Assembly (NCBI RefSeq): GCF_015767275.1
Contig: NZ_JADWMY010000005.1
Span: 186,001-250,000, forward strand
Direction of reading: 5' to 3'
Length of the DNA: 64,000 bases
Origin: Herbaspirillum sp. AP02
Lineage (GTDB): Bacteria; Pseudomonadota; Gammaproteobacteria; Burkholderiales; Burkholderiaceae_D
The notes beneath the pieces are model-generated. The model did no database searches and had not been told where the DNA came from. It was given only the letters and a program-made list of their open reading frames with translations. Positions 37,302 to 47,077 of the stretch are shown here, piece by piece. Made by a program: the position numbers and the translations under genes. Numbering within the stretch: the stretch's first letter is position 1; each line of letters begins with the position of its first letter.

Positions 37302-40300
37302 TCAGGTGCACATCGGCAACGGTTTCTTGACCTGCTTGCGATCGCCACCCTCATCGCCGAAATTATCGGCGGTGCCGCCCACGGTCTGGCCGTTGGCATT
37401 GTTCTGCTGCAGGACATCGCCGGTATGGTAGACCGCCGAATCCGACAGCTGCGCATTGTTCAGCGTGGTCTGCAGGCTCTGGCTCTGCTGGTTCTGCTGC
37501 TGCTGCACCGCCTGCGCGGTCTGGCTGGTGGCCGAGCTGCCGCTGCCGGAGACCGGCGTGCGGGTGCCGTTGACGTCGGTAATGGTCACCCCTTGCGCGT
37601 AACCGATCACCGCGCCCGAATCCACCGAGAGCAGCGCCACGCCCGGCGGCGAGGTGGAGATGTTGGCATTGATGGTCATCGAGTCACCGGCCGAAAGCGT
37701 GATGTTGCCGCCGGTCGAGACCAGCACGCCATTGACGATCAGCGTGTCGTTGCTGCCCGAGGAGGCGCCAGCGGTCAGGGTGATGCTGCCGGTGGCGCTC
37801 ACGCCGCCCGACCCGATGGTCAGCGGGCTATGCGTGACCAGGCTCACGGAGCCGTTGGAACTCTTGACCTGGCCGGTCGTATTGATGCCCAGCAGCGACA
37901 GCTTGCTGGCCGCGCTGGTGACCGTGCCATTGGCGCTGGTGGGCAGACTGCCGAGGAAATCGGCGCTGCTGCCGATGGCCGTGGTCTGTGCGCCACCGGT
38001 GTTGTCGATGCTGATATTGCCGCGTGTGGTGCTCACGCCATTGATGCTGACCACGCTGGCGTCGCTGGTATTGAGCGAATTGGTGAGGCTGATGTCACCC
38101 GTGCCATTGTTGTTGGCCGCGAAGCCGGCCACCTGGTTACCCGAGTTGCTGAGCTTGATGCCGGTGGTAGCCGCCGCGATCAACTGCTGCTTCACCCGCA
38201 GCGAGGTACCGCTGTTCTGGCTGACGTTGCCGCTCTGCGCTTCCAGTACCAGGTTGTTGGCGGTGATATTGCCCACGGCCAGAGCACCGCTGGCCTGCGA
38301 CAGCGCCGCGTCGGCCAGGGTCAGATTGCCACCGGTCTGGGTAAAGCCTTCTGCCACCACCAGGCGCGAGCCGGTATTGCCGGTCACGGTGCCGTCGGAG
38401 ACGGTCAGGTTGGACAGGCGGACATCGCCGCCCAGCGTCAGGTTGCCGGCGGTCAGATTGACCGTCATGCCGGACTGCGAGGCATTGGCGATGGTCACGC
38501 TACCCTTCAACAACTCGGTCACGCCGTCCTGCACGTCGGTATCACCGATATTGAGGGTGCCGTTGCCACTGGTGCTGCCATTGAGGATCAGGGCCGTAGT
38601 GGCGTTGGCAGCCGCCGAACTGCCGACACTGATGTTGGCCGTGCCCTGGATGCTGGAACTGTTGCGTACCGTCAGGTTGCCGCTCTGCTGATACAGCTGG
38701 CCGCCCTGGGCAATCTGCAGGCTGCCGATCACGTCATCACCGCTGTCATGACTTGCGCTCTTGTTGGCAGCGATGACCACAGTGTCGATCTGGGTTGGAA
38801 GATAGGTGTCGCTGGTGCGCTCACCCTGGCTGTCGACCCAGCTGTAGCGGCTGCCCCAGCCACCCTCGCTGTTGGCTGCGTAGAAGGTCTCGGCACCCCT
38901 GAACTGCAGGCTGAGCGAGCCGCCGTCACCGTAGACCGCCTTGATCATCTTCTCGTCGCTGCCCACTTTCACCACATCGCCGGTCACGTTGCGGAAATAG
39001 CTGCTACCGACGCCCGATTCGTTTTCACCGAAACTGAAGACATCGAAGCTGGCGCTGCTCGCTGGAACGTAGTTGCCGATCAGTCGTGTCTTCAGGGTAC
39101 CACCCAGGCTGACCGAGTTGGTGCCGAAGGTGATGCGGTCGTAGCTGGTGGCGCTGACGATGTCGACCAGCATCTTGCCGGCCGCATTCTGCGTGAAGCT
39201 GGCTCCATTGATGGTCAGGTTGCCGACGGTCCCGTCGCCACCCGGCGCCAGGGTGCCGTTGTTGGTGACCGAACCGGTGGCGGTGAGCGTCCCGGTGCCC
39301 GAGATGGTGCCATTGGCCTCATTGGTGATCTGCTTGGCGCTGATCGTGGCGCCGGCCATGGTCAGCGTGCCGTTGTTGGTCACGCTATTGCTGCCGCTGA
39401 CGATGGAGGTCTGGTTGCCCAGGTTCATCTGGCCATTGTTGACCAGGCCGTTCGAACCATCCAGGCTCAGGTTCTGGCCCACGCCGCTGATGTTGAGCGT
39501 GCCATTGTTGGTCCAGGTGGCATTGCCCGATGCAGTCAGGGTCGTGCTGGCCGCATTGAGCAATATCTTGCCATTGGCATTGTTGACCACATCGCCACTG
39601 GAGGTGATCGAAGCGCTGGAATTGACGTTGATGGTACCGTTGTTGCTGATCCCGCCGCTGCCCACGGACAGGCTGTTGCTGCCACCGGTCAGCAGGTTGA
39701 CGGTGCCGTTGTTGTTCACCGAATCGACGTTGAGCTGGCTGCCTCGCATCGTCAGCACGCCGGCACTGCCCAACTGCAGGGCAGCGGCAGTCAGCAGCCC
39801 CCCCGTGCCGAGATCGACCGTGCCATTGCTGATGAGCAGATTCCCTTTGCTGGAGCCATCCTTGACGTCCATCGTGCCACCGTTGAGCACGACGCGCGCG
39901 TTATTGCCGATGGTCGTCTGGTGGCTGGAACTGACCACCGCCATACTGAAACTTTCCGTCTCAGTCTGCCGGTAGCCACTTTCGAGGTTCAGGTCCAACT
40001 TGCCCACCGTACTGGTGATGTTGGCGTTGATGGTGATGTTGTTGGCCGCCTGCAGCGTCAACGTGGCATCGGAGCCACTGGTCTTCTCGATGGCGGCGCT
40101 GACGGTGATATTGCCATCGGCGCTACCACCCGTGCCCGTCGTGAGCTGGACGCTGGTGCCGCTGTTGAGCTGGTCGCTGATGGTGCTGGCGCTGATCTGC
40201 GAGCCGCCCTCACCGGAATACACGGCATAGGAGGTACCGCAGCCGTCACCATTGCCGGTCAGGGTGCCATTGGCCACCACCTCCAGGTCATACGGATCGA

Positions 40301-41486
40301 TCAGCCAGGTACCGCCCGAACCGACCTTGGGCACTTTCACCACGTCCAGTTGCTTCAGGCCCGAGGTTTCGACGAAACCGCCCTGCCCCGGCGCGCCGGT
40401 GGCCGAGACATCGCCATCGATGAAGGCCTTGTTGCTGGCGAACAGCGTAACGTTGCCGCCCTTGGTGCCATCGGCGGTGATGCTGGAACTGGCCGTGGTG
40501 GTCAGGTCCTGCGAGGCCCGCAGGAAGATGCGGCCACCTTCGCGCACCACGCTGGAGGCGTTGATGACGCCACTGTTGGTGATCAGGCCCGCAGCCACGC
40601 CGATGCGCCCGGCTTCGGCGGTGATGCTGCCCAGGTTGGTCACGTTGCCGGCGCTACCGGTGACGTTGACCGTCACGCCCGGCGTGGCGGTATCGGCCAG
40701 GGTCACGGTCTGGCCGGCGGCCAGGATCACTTCGCCCTGCGGGCTCTTGATGATGCCGCTGTTGGAGACACTGCTGCCGATCAGGTAGACGCTGCCGCCG
40801 GTGGCCGATTCGATCTTGCCCTGGTTGTCCACCAGGCCGGCCGTGCCCTGCCTGGCGAAGTTGAGCTTGCCGGCCAGGAAATCACTGTCGCTGATGGCCA
40901 GCGAGGTGGCGATGAAACGCGCCGCATCGATGGTACCGCTGGGGCCGATCACCACGCCGTTGGGGTTGTACAGCACCACCGTGCCGGTGGCGGACAGCTT
41001 GCCGTAGATCTGCGAGATATCCGCGCCCGTCACCTTGGCCAGCAGCGCTGCCGCCGCATTGGGCTGGTTGACGTTGACGGCGGCATCGGCACCGATGCTG
41101 AAAGAAGCAAACTGGGCGATGGCCTGCGGCGAGAGCTGGTTGATATTGAGCGTGTTGCCGTTCTGGGTGAAGGTGACATTGCCATTGACCACGCTCCAGC
41201 CGTTGGGCAAGGTCCCCGGCGCGGGCGCGGCCGCCAGTACCGGTGCCTGCCAGGCGCCGCAGACGGCGGCCGCCGCCAGCGAGATGCGCAGACCCGGCGC
41301 CAGCACGCGCTGCCAGGAACGACGCAGCAGGCGCGACAGCAATTGCGGCAGCGGCTTGCGGGGACGCCAGGACAGCGTCAGCTTGCGCTTGCCCACCCGC
41401 ACCGTGATGGACGGCGGCAGCAATTCGATGACCGGCGGTACCGGTGGTTGCGTGGAAGCAGAGGCGGATGTGGATGTCGAAGTCAT
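37302..41486 (-). CDS. TpsA: filamentous hemagglutinin-type secreted exoprotein
   Basis: This 1394-aa two-partner-secretion substrate has a long N-terminal leader, about 85 residues with a basic region before the hydrophobic core (GLRISLAAAAVCGAW). The TPS secretion domain follows (about 90-330: NGNVTFTQNGNTLNINQLS, YGKLSATGTVVLYNPNGVVIG with NPNG at 174-177). The WLIDPYDLEV segment near 395 begins a long beta-helix-like part rich in NNGTLN and SVTNNGTLAPGG repeats. The C-terminus ends in a lone cysteine (PMCT). It starts one base after the tpsB stop. The role is probably adhesion or matrix contact; there is no catalytic domain I can recognise. Confidence 0.92.
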   Translation of the reverse strand: MTSTSTSASASTQPPVPPVIELLPPSITVRVGKRKLTLSWRPRKPLPQLLSRLLRRSWQRVLAPGLRISLAAAAVCGAWQAPVLAAAPAPGTLPNGWSVVNGNVTFTQNGNTLNINQLSPQAIAQFASFSIGADAAVNVNQPNAAAALLAKVTGADISQIYGKLSATGTVVLYNPNGVVIGPSGTIDAARFIATSLAISDSDFLAGKLNFARQGTAGLVDNQGKIESATGGSVYLIGSSVSNSGIIKSPQGEVILAAGQTVTLADTATPGVTVNVTGSAGNVTNLGSITAEAGRIGVAAGLITNSGVINASSVVREGGRIFLRASQDLTTTASSSITADGTKGGNVTLFASNKAFIDGDVSATGAPGQGGFVETSGLKQLDVVKVPKVGSGGTWLIDPYDLEVVANGTLTGNGDGCGTSYAVYSGEGGSQISASTISDQLNSGTSVQLTTGTGGSADGNITVSAAIEKTSGSDATLTLQAANNITINANITSTVGKLDLNLESGYRQTETESFSMAVVSSSHQTTIGNNARVVLNGGTMDVKDGSSKGNLLISNGTVDLGTGGLLTAAALQLGSAGVLTMRGSQLNVDSVNNNGTVNLLTGGSNSLSVGSGGISNNGTINVNSSASITSSGDVVNNANGKILLNAASTTLTASGNATWTNNGTLNISGVGQNLSLDGSNGLVNNGQMNLGNQTSIVSGSNSVTNNGTLTMAGATISAKQITNEANGTISGTGTLTATGSVTNNGTLAPGGDGTVGNLTINGASFTQNAAGKMLVDIVSATSYDRITFGTNSVSLGGTLKTRLIGNYVPASSASFDVFSFGENESGVGSSYFRNVTGDVVKVGSDEKMIKAVYGDGGSLSLQFRGAETFYAANSEGGWGSRYSWVDSQGERTSDTYLPTQIDTVVIAANKSASHDSGDDVIGSLQIAQGGQLYQQSGNLTVRNSSSIQGTANISVGSSAAANATTALILNGSTSGNGTLNIGDTDVQDGVTELLKGSVTIANASQSGMTVNLTAGNLTLGGDVRLSNLTVSDGTVTGNTGSRLVVAEGFTQTGGNLTLADAALSQASGALAVGNITANNLVLEAQSGNVSQNSGTSLRVKQQLIAAATTGIKLSNSGNQVAGFAANNNGTGDISLTNSLNTSDASVVSINGVSTTRGNISIDNTGGAQTTAIGSSADFLGSLPTSANGTVTSAASKLSLLGINTTGQVKSSNGSVSLVTHSPLTIGSGGVSATGSITLTAGASSGSNDTLIVNGVLVSTGGNITLSAGDSMTINANISTSPPGVALLSVDSGAVIGYAQGVTITDVNGTRTPVSGSGSSATSQTAQAVQQQQNQQSQSLQTTLNNAQLSDSAVYHTGDVLQQNNANGQTVGGTADNFGDEGGDRKQVKKPLPMCT

Positions 41487-41487
41487 G

Positions 41488-43164
41488 TCAGAACCCCAGG
41501 ATTGCGCTCAGGTGGGCGTTGAGATCGCCGCGTTGTTCGGTCACCGAATTGCCATTGAGGAGCACGCGCGCCACGTCCAGGCGCAGGCTGAAATCACGGC
41601 CCAGGGTGTAGCGGACGCCGGCGCCGAAACTGGCCAGCGTCACCGTGGAAGGCAGCGTGGAAGCGGAAGTCACGTTGTTGTTGGCGCCCCGGCCGGCATC
41701 CAGGAAGGCCAGCAGGCGCATGTTGCCGCGCGCCTCCTGCTTGGCCAGCAGGTCGGGCGTATAGACTTCGCTGTTGAGTACCACGCCACTGTCGGCAGCC
41801 ACCGCGCGTTCGGTAAACCCGCGCACGGTATTGGCCCCCGCCATGCCGAACTGCTCCACCGGCGGCAGGGCGTGCGGAGAAATCTGCAGCGCGCTGGCCA
41901 GACGCACCTGCCAGTCGCTCTCGAAGCCCTTGAACCAGGACGCACCGCCACGGATGACGATGAAATTGTCCATCGAACGGCGCGCGCCGGTGAAGAGCGA
42001 ATAACGGTCCGTCACATTCAGGCTATCGTTGCGCCGCGCCTCACCGGTGGCCATGTTGCGGGCAATGCCGAGGTTGTAGTCGATGATCTGGCCCACGCTC
42101 TGGCGCTGCGCGCTATAGCTGATCGACAGCGGCAGCGTGGAATACGGCACGCAGGTATTGATGGTGGCGCCATTGAGCAGGCCGCCGGCGATGGCGCAGG
42201 ATGACTCGACCTTCTTGTAGTCCGCCCCGAACACCAGCTTGCTGCCCCACTCCCCGCTGCGGGCAAAGAAGTGGTTCCAGCGCAGTGCATAGACTTCGCC
42301 GCGACCGGTGATGTTGAGGGTGGAATTGAGCGCCAGCGTCTGGCCCGAGCTGACGTTGGATTTACCGTAGATGAAATCCAGACTGTCACCCAGTGCATAC
42401 AGCGGCACCCGATAACCCAGCGAATACAGGTCCACCTTGGCGCCCGAGGGCGAGTCCGGCGAGGTGGTGTAGGCCACCGTGGCCACATGATCGCGATTGA
42501 ACAGGTTGGAGTGCTGCAGGGCCACGCCGGTACGCCAGCGGCCGGTATCGCCGCTGCCGGTGTTGTCGACGTTGAGCAGCAGGCGCAACGGGTTTTCGTC
42601 CTTGACGGCGACGGCGGCATCGATCTGATTGCTGGTCTCGGATGCCGTCAGGGTCACGTTGACCTGCTTGCCCGGATTGTCGTTGGCCAGTTGCACCGAT
42701 TCCGAAATGCGACGCAGATTGGGCGCGTTCCCCTCGCGCAGGTCGGGAATGCTGGCGCGGATGTTCTGTTCGCTGAAGTAACGGTTGTCGCTCACCACCA
42801 CCTTGCCGATGAGGGCTTCGACCACCTGCAGGCGCACCACGCCGCCGGTCAGTTCCTGCTCCGGCACACTGACCTGGACGGCACTGAAGCCGGCGCTGCG
42901 ATAGGCATTCTCCAGCGCCTCCAGCGCCTGTTGGATATCGCCGTAGACCCGCCCCGGCCCGGTGAACGGCGCCACGACGGCTTCGATGTGGGACTGCGAC
43001 AGCAGGCTGTTGCCTTGCACGTCATAGCGGCGGATATCGAAGCGCTCATCCCTGGGCGCCGACATGGCAGCACCCGACGCGGGTGTGGCCGTTTGCGCCA
43101 AGGCACCCGCGGCTGCGCCCAGCAGCGCCATCCCCATCACATACTGCGGCAAGCATCGTTTCAT
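41488..43164 (-). CDS. TpsB: ShlB/FhaC/HecB-family outer-membrane transporter
   Basis: This 558-aa outer-membrane pore secretes the TpsA partner encoded just downstream. A signal peptide (MKRCLPQYVMGMALLGAAAGALAQ) is followed by two POTRA domains (about residues 45-210, from RFDIRRYDVQGNSLL). The 16-strand barrel follows, with the conserved NTVRGF motif of the inward loop and a C-terminal phenylalanine. ATG 43164 was chosen because the signal peptide begins there. The stop and the tpsA start are separated by one base. Confidence 0.94.
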   Translation of the reverse strand: MKRCLPQYVMGMALLGAAAGALAQTATPASGAAMSAPRDERFDIRRYDVQGNSLLSQSHIEAVVAPFTGPGRVYGDIQQALEALENAYRSAGFSAVQVSVPEQELTGGVVRLQVVEALIGKVVVSDNRYFSEQNIRASIPDLREGNAPNLRRISESVQLANDNPGKQVNVTLTASETSNQIDAAVAVKDENPLRLLLNVDNTGSGDTGRWRTGVALQHSNLFNRDHVATVAYTTSPDSPSGAKVDLYSLGYRVPLYALGDSLDFIYGKSNVSSGQTLALNSTLNITGRGEVYALRWNHFFARSGEWGSKLVFGADYKKVESSCAIAGGLLNGATINTCVPYSTLPLSISYSAQRQSVGQIIDYNLGIARNMATGEARRNDSLNVTDRYSLFTGARRSMDNFIVIRGGASWFKGFESDWQVRLASALQISPHALPPVEQFGMAGANTVRGFTERAVAADSGVVLNSEVYTPDLLAKQEARGNMRLLAFLDAGRGANNNVTSASTLPSTVTLASFGAGVRYTLGRDFSLRLDVARVLLNGNSVTEQRGDLNAHLSAILGF

Positions 43165-43718
43165 CGTCTCAGCAGCCTCGCATGCGGCGAGGCTCTCCCT
43201 GTTTTCTTGTTTGCGATGTGCATCGCCCTCGCGATGCACCCCTGCTCCCTCCCGCAAAGCCCTTGCACCACTGACCACCCCGATCAATGGCGCAGGCACG
43301 CAAGTACGCGCCCGTGGAGGACACAACCCATGCCCGGTCCACGGCGATGACGCCCTACAGCGAAATACGAATACGAAAAGGAACCCCTGAAGCAGACTTA
43401 TCCGGACGCCGATGCGCCACTTCTTGAGGGAGTGGATGGATCGCTACCGGATACGCTGCCGCCTTTCCAGGCGGCACCGCTTATTGATACTTGTAAAGTA
43501 TACTGACTAGTCCTGACGGCGTCGACAATAATCGTCGTTTAACCGCCTCCAGTGGGCGTTTGCGCCACTTTAAGAGGACTCAAATTTCCCTCCGGAAATT
43601 GTTCTCATCAGACAGATGTAAAGAATTTCACCTCACCCCCATGCAATAAGAACAAGTGTCCATTGCGTGCCGGGCAAGCGCCTGAAGATTGCATGGAGGA
43701 ACGGGATGTTGGCGCCGC
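43165..43718. other. 554-nt region between cyclase and tpsB genes
   Basis: No gene is recognised. The left part would be an mRNA leader of tpsB of up to 330 nt. The right part contains inverted repeats (for example CAAATTTCC with GGAAATTG around 43581-43601), and A/T content is higher than in neighbouring genes. A TATACT element, a dyad over it and a hairpin after it are described separately. Confidence 0.6.
43457..43502 (-). promoter_or_regulatory. Candidate tpsB promoter with dyad and downstream hairpin
   Basis: On the minus strand TATACT (43502-43497) is a good -10 without a clear -35. A perfect dyad ATACTT-GTA-AAGTAT (43487-43501) covers it. A perfect 8-bp hairpin TGCCGCCT/AGGCGGCA (43457-43476) follows about 20 bases downstream. 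This suggests a regulated start with a structured, roughly 320-nt leader before tpsB. Confidence 0.4.
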
Positions 43719-45992
43719 TCATTTGGTCTCGAATGTGGTGACGCCATCCCAGTCTGCAGCCGGCGGCGTGAGGCGATAATGCGCGATGCGCTCCAGGTAG
43801 AGCGTGTAGAGACCCCGCGGCTGCTCCTGCTGCAGGGCCTGCAAGGCCGCCTCGGCATCGTCCCAGCGCTGGGCGCGCACCAGCGCCAGTGCCGCATGCC
43901 AGCGCTCGAGCTCGGCGCGCAAGGCGGCATCGAGGTCGCTTTCCAGTGCCAGCGGTTCATAGATGGGGACCGGCTCGTTCTTGCCCTTGACCCGCACGCG
44001 GTCCAGCTCGCGATAGGCGAACTGCGGCGCCGCCTGGCGCGTGGCCTGGCCCACCAGCAACCCTACCCCATAGACCTTGGTGATCGATTCCAGCCGCGAC
44101 GACAGGTTCACCGCGTCGCCCATGACCGTATACGCCTTGCGGATCTTCGAACCCATGTCACCCACGCGCATCTGCCCGCTATTGAGGCCGATGCCGATCT
44201 TCAGCGGTGGCCAGTTGCGGCGGATGAATTCCTCGTTCAGCAGCAGCGTGGTCTGCTGCATCTTCAGCGCCGTGGCGACAGCGCGGGCGGCGTGGTCAGG
44301 CACTTCCAGCGGCGCGCCCCAGAAGGCCATCACGGCGTCGCCGATGTACTTGTCCAGGGTGCCGCGATTGCCGCGGATGTCTTCCGACATCGCCGTGAGA
44401 TAGACATTGATGTACTCGCGCAACTCGTTGGGCTGCAGGCTCTCCGAGATGGTCGTGAAGCCGCGCACATCGGAGAACATCACGGTCAGCTCGCGGATCT
44501 CGCCCTCCATGTTGTAGCTGGCGGGATTGGCTGCCATTTCCGCCACCAGTTCCGGCGCCACGTATTCGCCGAACAAATTGACGATGGCCTTGCGGTTGCG
44601 ATACTCGAACAGGTAGCCCCAGGCCAGGTTGCTGATGAACAGCAGCGCCACCAGCAGCAGTGCGGTGGCCAGCGGCAGCACCATGCCGGCGCCGTCATAG
44701 AGCCAGAAGTTGAGTCCGCTCAGCGCACCGGCCGCCCCCACGGTGAGCAACATCGACGCCAGCGGCCCCAGCATCGGCAACAGCAGGCCCAGCAACAGGC
44801 CCACCAGCAGTACCTGCAGAGCATCATAGCCCTGCGCGAAATCGGGCCGAGCCTTGAAATCGTCATCGATGATGGAGGCAATCAGGTTGGCGTGGATTTC
44901 CACCCCCGGGTAGACCGGGTTGACCGGCGTGGCCCGCAGGTCGTTCAGGCCCGGCACGGTGGTGCCGACCAGCATGATCCGGCCATCCAGCTGATCATGC
45001 GGATAGGTGCCGCGGATCACGTCCACCGCCGGCACATAGCGGAAGGCGCCGCCCTTGGGACCGCCCGCGCCGCGATAGGTGACCAGCGTGGTCAGGTGCC
45101 GCTCCACGGGGATGAACAGGGGCTGCGGCCTGGCTTCCACGACAATGCCGGCCAGCGCGCCATAGTCACGCAGCTGACCCTCGAACAGCACATCCTGGCG
45201 TTGCAGGAAGACCGGCTTGATGCGCCTGCCACCCAGCGCCACGCGCGAGGTCGCCAGTGCCAGTGATTCGTAGAAATGATCGCCCACCTGCGCAATCAGC
45301 GGCACGGCGCGGATCAGGCCGTCGTCATCCGGGATGGGATTGAAGAAACCGCCGGCCCGCGCCGCTGCCTGCAATTGCGGCAGGTTGGCGCCATAGGCCT
45401 GCCAGTGGGTCACATCCAGTGCACGACCGCCCAGGTCGGCCACGCTGAAGGCCGGCGCCGGCAACTGCCCCTTGGCGATGGCGCCGGATTCATTGGAGAG
45501 GTTGTAGCCCATCACCACCGGCTGCCCCTGCAGGGCCTCGGCCAGGCGGGCATCGTAGTCCATCTGCGGCTTGAGCATCTGCAACTGTCGCGCCAGTTGC
45601 GGCACATCCTTCAGCGGCCCTTGCGCCAGCTGTTCCAGGCGACCATAGCCGGAACTGGTATCGGGCTCGGCGAAGACCACGTCGAAGCCTACCGATTGCG
45701 CCTGGTAGGTCTGCGTCATCTGCTTCACCAGTTGCGCCACCACGTCGCGGCTCCAGGGCCAGCGACCGAGTTCGCCGATGCTCTTCTCGTCGATGTCGAT
45801 GATGACGATGCGCGGGTCCAGATCGGGCTTGGCCACCCGCATGCGCAGGTCGTAGAAGAACAGGTCCAGTCGTTCCACCATCCGGTTGGGCAGCATGCCC
45901 ATGACCTGCGCCCCCGCCGCGCCGGTCAGTACCAGCGCCAGCAACCAGCGCGCCCAGTATTTGCCAAAGGCGGTACGCAAACGACGCAGCAT
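43719..45992 (-). CDS. CHASE2-domain class III adenylate/guanylate cyclase
   Basis: This 757-aa membrane protein has an N-terminal anchor (about 15-31) and a large periplasmic CHASE2 sensor (about 40-365: FYDLRMRVAKPDLDPRIVIIDIDEKSI, FDVVFAEPD). Three or so membrane segments (about 385-470) and a class III cyclase domain (about 490-680) follow. Metal aspartates are visible in MFSDVRGFT, the purine-binding Lys in LDKYIGDAVMAFWGAP, and YTVMGDAVNLSSRLE follows. The Lys favours ATP, so cAMP is the likely product. GGGGAAAG precedes the ATG. It lies upstream of tpsB in the same direction, across a 554-nt gap. Confidence 0.93.
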   Translation of the reverse strand: MLRRLRTAFGKYWARWLLALVLTGAAGAQVMGMLPNRMVERLDLFFYDLRMRVAKPDLDPRIVIIDIDEKSIGELGRWPWSRDVVAQLVKQMTQTYQAQSVGFDVVFAEPDTSSGYGRLEQLAQGPLKDVPQLARQLQMLKPQMDYDARLAEALQGQPVVMGYNLSNESGAIAKGQLPAPAFSVADLGGRALDVTHWQAYGANLPQLQAAARAGGFFNPIPDDDGLIRAVPLIAQVGDHFYESLALATSRVALGGRRIKPVFLQRQDVLFEGQLRDYGALAGIVVEARPQPLFIPVERHLTTLVTYRGAGGPKGGAFRYVPAVDVIRGTYPHDQLDGRIMLVGTTVPGLNDLRATPVNPVYPGVEIHANLIASIIDDDFKARPDFAQGYDALQVLLVGLLLGLLLPMLGPLASMLLTVGAAGALSGLNFWLYDGAGMVLPLATALLLVALLFISNLAWGYLFEYRNRKAIVNLFGEYVAPELVAEMAANPASYNMEGEIRELTVMFSDVRGFTTISESLQPNELREYINVYLTAMSEDIRGNRGTLDKYIGDAVMAFWGAPLEVPDHAARAVATALKMQQTTLLLNEEFIRRNWPPLKIGIGLNSGQMRVGDMGSKIRKAYTVMGDAVNLSSRLESITKVYGVGLLVGQATRQAAPQFAYRELDRVRVKGKNEPVPIYEPLALESDLDAALRAELERWHAALALVRAQRWDDAEAALQALQQEQPRGLYTLYLERIAHYRLTPPAADWDGVTTFETK

Positions 45993-46207
45993 GGACTTTC
46001 CCCCGATTCCCTTTTTGATTGGCTGCGATCATGCCAGTAGTTGGACGCTGCCACAATCGGCGCACTGCGGCCATATTGCCTGGCAGCATCACCGGCGATC
46101 GGCCGGGCATGAATGAGCACCATTGGCGCAGCGCGATGAACCGATGGCGAAAATGGGTTCTAATATTTTCCCATCCACTCTTTCCACCCTTCTTCCTGGA
46201 GCCACAG

Positions 46208-47050
46208 ATGAAGCCCATCCCGCTGATCACACTGCGCAATGGCGCGCAGGTCCCCGTTCTCGGACAAGGTACCTGGAACATGGGCGAATCCCGCGCCGCT
46301 GCCGCCACCGAGGTGCGTGCCCTGCAGGCGGGTATCGACCTGGGCATGACGTTGATCGATACCGCCGAGATGTACGCCGACGGCAATGCCGAGCGCATCG
46401 TCGCCCAGGCCATCGCCGGCCGGCGCGAACAGGTCTATCTGGTCAGCAAGGTCTTGCCGCACAACGCCAGCAAGCGCGGCACCATCGCCGCCTGCGAAGC
46501 TAGCCTCAAGCGCCTCGGGACCGAGCATCTCGATCTCTACCTGCTGCACTGGCGTGGCGCCCATCCGCTGGCCGCCACCATCGAGGGCATGCAGACCCTG
46601 GTGGCGCAAGGCAAGATCGGTGGCTGGGGAGTGAGCAACCTGGATACCGACGACATCGCGGAATTGCTGGAGGAGCCGGAGGGCGAGCACACCCTGTGCA
46701 ACCAGGTGCTCTACAACCTGTCCCGCCGCGGCATCGAATACGACCTGCTGCTGCAGGCGCAGGCAAGCGAGGTGGCCGTCATGGCCTATTCGCCCATCGA
46801 ACAGGGGCGCATCCTGAAGAACCCGGCCTTGCACGTCGTGGCGCAACGTCACGGCGCGACACCGGCGCAGGTGGCGCTGGCCTGGGTAGTGCGACAACCG
46901 GGCGTGATCGCCATTCCCAAGGCGGCCGACGTCGCCCATGTCGAAGCCAACCGCGCCTGCCTGGCGCTGGCTCTGGACGAGACCGACCTCAAGGAACTGG
47001 ATGCCGCCTTTCCGCCGCCCCGCCGCAAGGTGCCGCTGGCGATGCTGTGA
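46208..47050 (+). CDS. Aldo/keto reductase (YeaE-like)
   Basis: This 280-aa NADPH-dependent reductase has the AKR tetrad: Asp and Tyr in LIDTAEMYADG, Lys in YLVSKVLP, His in LYLLHWRG. The start MKPIPLITLRNGAQVPVLGQGTW is characteristic, with GGAG upstream of ATG 46208. It is divergent from the cyclase gene and is probably a single-gene unit; its stop is followed by 11-bp tandem repeats. Substrate unknown; methylglyoxal-type aldehydes are known for E. coli YeaE. Confidence 0.9.
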   Translation: MKPIPLITLRNGAQVPVLGQGTWNMGESRAAAATEVRALQAGIDLGMTLIDTAEMYADGNAERIVAQAIAGRREQVYLVSKVLPHNASKRGTIAACEASLKRLGTEHLDLYLLHWRGAHPLAATIEGMQTLVAQGKIGGWGVSNLDTDDIAELLEEPEGEHTLCNQVLYNLSRRGIEYDLLLQAQASEVAVMAYSPIEQGRILKNPALHVVAQRHGATPAQVALAWVVRQPGVIAIPKAADVAHVEANRACLALALDETDLKELDAAFPPPRRKVPLAML

Positions 47051-47077
47051 GCGCTGCGGCGTTCAGGGGATTTCAGC

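Noticed and set aside
37425-41522. A 1365-codon plus-strand frame opposite tpsA
   Set aside because: Antisense shadow of a repetitive gene. The plus-strand protein has no signal, domain or plausible start, whereas the minus strand gives a textbook TpsA.
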